This document shows, piece by piece, positions 62,271 through 64,000 of a stretch of 64,000 nucleotides of DNA. Below the pieces are notes generated by a model. The model was given only the letters and a program-made list of their open reading frames with translations. It was not told where the DNA came from and did not search any database. The translations under genes and the position numbers were made by a program. The DNA is from JASJBU01 sp963797085 (GTDB lineage: Bacteria; Pseudomonadota; Gammaproteobacteria; Chromatiales; Chromatiaceae): the NCBI GenBank assembly GCA_963797085.1, contig CAWCOA010000008.1:71551-135550 (forward strand), written 5' to 3'. How positions within the stretch are numbered: position 1 is the stretch's first letter; each line of letters begins with the position of its first letter.

Positions 62271-62672
62271 CCATATTATTGGTCAACTTACCTAAAGCAA
62301 ATGGATTCACTGCAATGAGTTAAGCTGCCTGCCATATGGCAGACAGGGTTGCAGAATAAATTCATCTAGCGTCTTTTTGTCCCGACTCGAGTACGGTCGG
62401 CGGTGTTGTAGAACTGTATATCGAAAATTGCCTGAACCCGCTTCTATAGACCCATCAAGTTATTCAAATAAGTGTTATTGTTCACCTACTATCAGTGTGT
62501 AGAGGCCGGGGATGATCGAATGATGCTAGGTATCATTACGGGCCTCAATCAAGCCATTGAATCTCCTAAACTTCGAACCGAAGATTAAGTATTCTCAGCA
62601 GAAGGTTGGTTGCTGTCGTATGTAGCTACCATGCTGAATGGGTAGCCGAATAACAAAACTGCTACACGCTAT
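62271..62672. other. Intergenic region between marC and the CNNM gene pair
   Basis: About 400 bases with frequent stops in every frame. No gene, RNA or clear repeat was recognised. A TTGTTCACCTACTATCAG-type stretch lies near 62480, but no convincing promoter. Confidence 0.3.
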
Positions 62673-63415
62673 ATGGAAAACATCGTTCAACTATTCAGCG
62701 ATCTTTGGACTACTCTGGCAGAGCTGCTGACCTTCGAATCGGCAAAGCTGCTGGAGCCTGAGATGGTCTTGCGCCTCATGCTGCAGTGCCTTCTGCTTGT
62801 CGCTTCGGCCTTCTTCTCCAGTTCGGAGACGGCGCTTTTTTCCTCTCCCGGCTGGAATTGCGTGAGCTGCGCCGCAGCCGCAACCCCAAGACCGATGCCC
62901 TGCATGCGCTACTCGACAAACCCCTTCGCCTGATCATCTCCATCCTCTGCGGTAACGAGATCATCAATGTGGCCGCCACGGCAAACATGACGGCGATACT
63001 GATTCACCTCTATAGTGGCGAGAAGGTTGTGCTGCTGAATATACTGATCATGGTGCCGCTGTTGCTCCTGTTCGGCGAGGTCACACCAAAGACGATCGCT
63101 GTGACCAATCCGGTGCAGCTCAGCACTCGGATAATCGTCACGCCGATGACAATCTAGCTGCGTCTGGTCGTCCCATTCCGCTGGCTGATCCGCTTATTAT
63201 CCGAACGTATCACCACGCTGCTGGTAGGCACTGAGAAGGCGCCGGAAAATATCCTTCAGGTCGATGAATTCCGGACTCTGGTGGAACAGGTGGTGGAAAG
63301 CGGCGAGTTCCACGCGAACGAGTTACATTCTGAGTCAATGGAAAATACTTCAGTAAAAACTGAGCCGCAAGATGACGAAGCGGGCGAGCCACCTGAGCGG
63401 GAGGGCGACAAGTGA
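62673..63415 (+). pseudogene. CNNM (DUF21)-type transporter, frameshifted, nonsense codon, lacks CBS domains
   Basis: The frame from ATG 62673 reads LRLMLQCLLLVASAFFSSSE, then shifts at a T6 run near 62840 (TALFS to FLSRLELRELRRSRNPKTDA). It continues with LRLIISILCGNEIINVAATA and LLLLFGEVTPKTIAVTNPVQ, the DUF21 membrane core, and an in-frame TAG at 63155. After VEQVVESGEFHANELHSES the protein ends at 63413, without the CBS and CorC domains that normally follow. Members move divalent cations such as magnesium. The stop TGA overlaps the next ATG by one base. Confidence 0.8.
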
Positions 63416-64000
63416 TGGAGATCCTGTTTATTCTGTTGGCCATGGTGGCGCTACTGTTGTTACAGGGCTTTTTCTCGGGTTCTGAGATCGCTCTTGTCAA
63501 TGCGGACAAGTTCAAGCTGCGTCATCTGGCAAACCAGGGCCACAAAGGGGCAAAACTGGTGACAAAGATGTTTCATCATCCGGAGGTCATACTGGGTACG
63601 ACCCTGGTCGGCACCAATATTTCACTGGTAGCACTAACCACGCTGGGCACTCTGCTCATGATACGTCTGTTTGGAGAATTCGGCGATCTTATCGCCTTCT
63701 TTGTCTATACACCGCTGTTTCTTATCTTTGGCGAGGTGGTGCCGAAGAGTGTTTATCAGCAGCAAGCCAAGCTACTGGCGCCGCGCGTCATCTTCCCATT
63801 GCGTGTATTCTCGCTGCTCTTCTACCCCCTGGTGTTCGTCTTCTCGCGTCTGGCCCGCATCGTGGTGCGCCTGGTCGGTGTCAAGCCATCCCATGAGAGT
63901 CTATTCGTCACCCGTGAGCAGGTGCGCATGATACTGGAAGGGGCGGAACAGGCGGCAAACGTCGACGTATTCGATCGTGATCGTCTGATCCGTGCCGTGC
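63415..64000 (+). CDS. CNNM (DUF21) family protein, 3' end off the window
   Basis: At least 195 residues, open to the window end. DUF21 membrane domain: ILFILLAMVALLLLQGFFSG, SEIALVNADKFKLRHLANQG, GTTLVGTNISLVALTTLGTL and FLIFGEVVPKSVYQQQAKLL, followed by LFVTREQVRMILEGAEQAAN, which leads to the CBS region. The first stop overlap (TGATG) shows coupling with the truncated paralogue upstream. Tandem DUF21 genes of this kind are common, and together they may form a heterodimer in the inner membrane for metal or ion transport. Confidence 0.9.
   Translation, partial: MEILFILLAMVALLLLQGFFSGSEIALVNADKFKLRHLANQGHKGAKLVTKMFHHPEVILGTTLVGTNISLVALTTLGTLLMIRLFGEFGDLIAFFVYTPLFLIFGEVVPKSVYQQQAKLLAPRVIFPLRVFSLLFYPLVFVFSRLARIVVRLVGVKPSHESLFVTREQVRMILEGAEQAANVDVFDRDRLIRAV

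Overview
The window looks like a gammaproteobacterial chromosome segment. The evidence is the minus-strand order thrS-infC-rpmI-rplT-pheS at the left end, a full-length single-chain purL, a yegQ/trhP-type U32 protein, pcm, LapA-like and MarC proteins, and an aryl-polyene-type fatty-acid/polyketide locus. The protein set feels like a Chromatiales or sulfur-oxidiser relative, but that is an impression from protein style, not something the sequence proves.

Layout. 0-4 kb: translation genes on the minus strand; infC has a non-AUG (AUC) start and thrS carries one frameshift. 4.3-8.9 kb: a compact plus-strand operon with a FimV-C-like protein, a degenerate receiver protein, an Arf/MglA/CvnD-like small GTPase, two Roadblock-type proteins, a stand-alone zinc-binding chemoreceptor (CZB) domain and a thioredoxin-like protein, followed by a broken chemoreceptor. 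10-15 kb: trhP, a ChaN-PDZ protein and a secreted M1-like metallopeptidase. 15.2-30.7 kb: an aryl-polyene-like locus (COG4648 membrane protein, B12/radical SAM protein, ACP, dehydratase, acyltransferase, LolA-like, MMPL exporter, acyl-ACP ligase, ketosynthase, chain-length factor, second dehydratase, ketoreductase, GT2), then small envelope genes and a flavin enzyme with the halogenase motif W-x-W-x-I-P. 30.7-36.7 kb: an array of five back-to-back hairpins, purL, and a Rieske/glutamate-synthase-domain fusion behind a good promoter.

From 36.9 kb the character changes. A GC-rich glycan-type gene set is riddled with frameshifts and cut by an IS3-family element, which itself abuts an IS6-family remnant. 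A DDE transposase, an IS200-like tnpA, an interrupted ISL3 element (splitting capA), an ISKra4-like remnant and a Tn3-like fragment follow. Between them lie genes shortened by deletions or joined as chimeras: groES/groEL, DUF72, HhH protein, YbaK fragment, SagB-type nitroreductase, CheR-Usp, alpha/beta hydrolase. Intact genes stand among them: hsp20, DUF502, pcm, DUF2934, lapA-like, marC and a 649-residue protein joining a Clp1/Grc3-like polynucleotide kinase domain to an RNase Z-like metallo-beta-lactamase.

Some single-base shifts sit in homopolymers and could be sequencing errors. The in-frame deletions, chimeric joins and nested insertion sequences cannot be explained that way and suggest real decay of this half of the window (or misassembly). 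The most interesting items are the kinase-RNase Z fusion, the GTPase/Roadblock/FimV operon, the pigment locus with a halogenase-like enzyme, and the two hairpin arrays.
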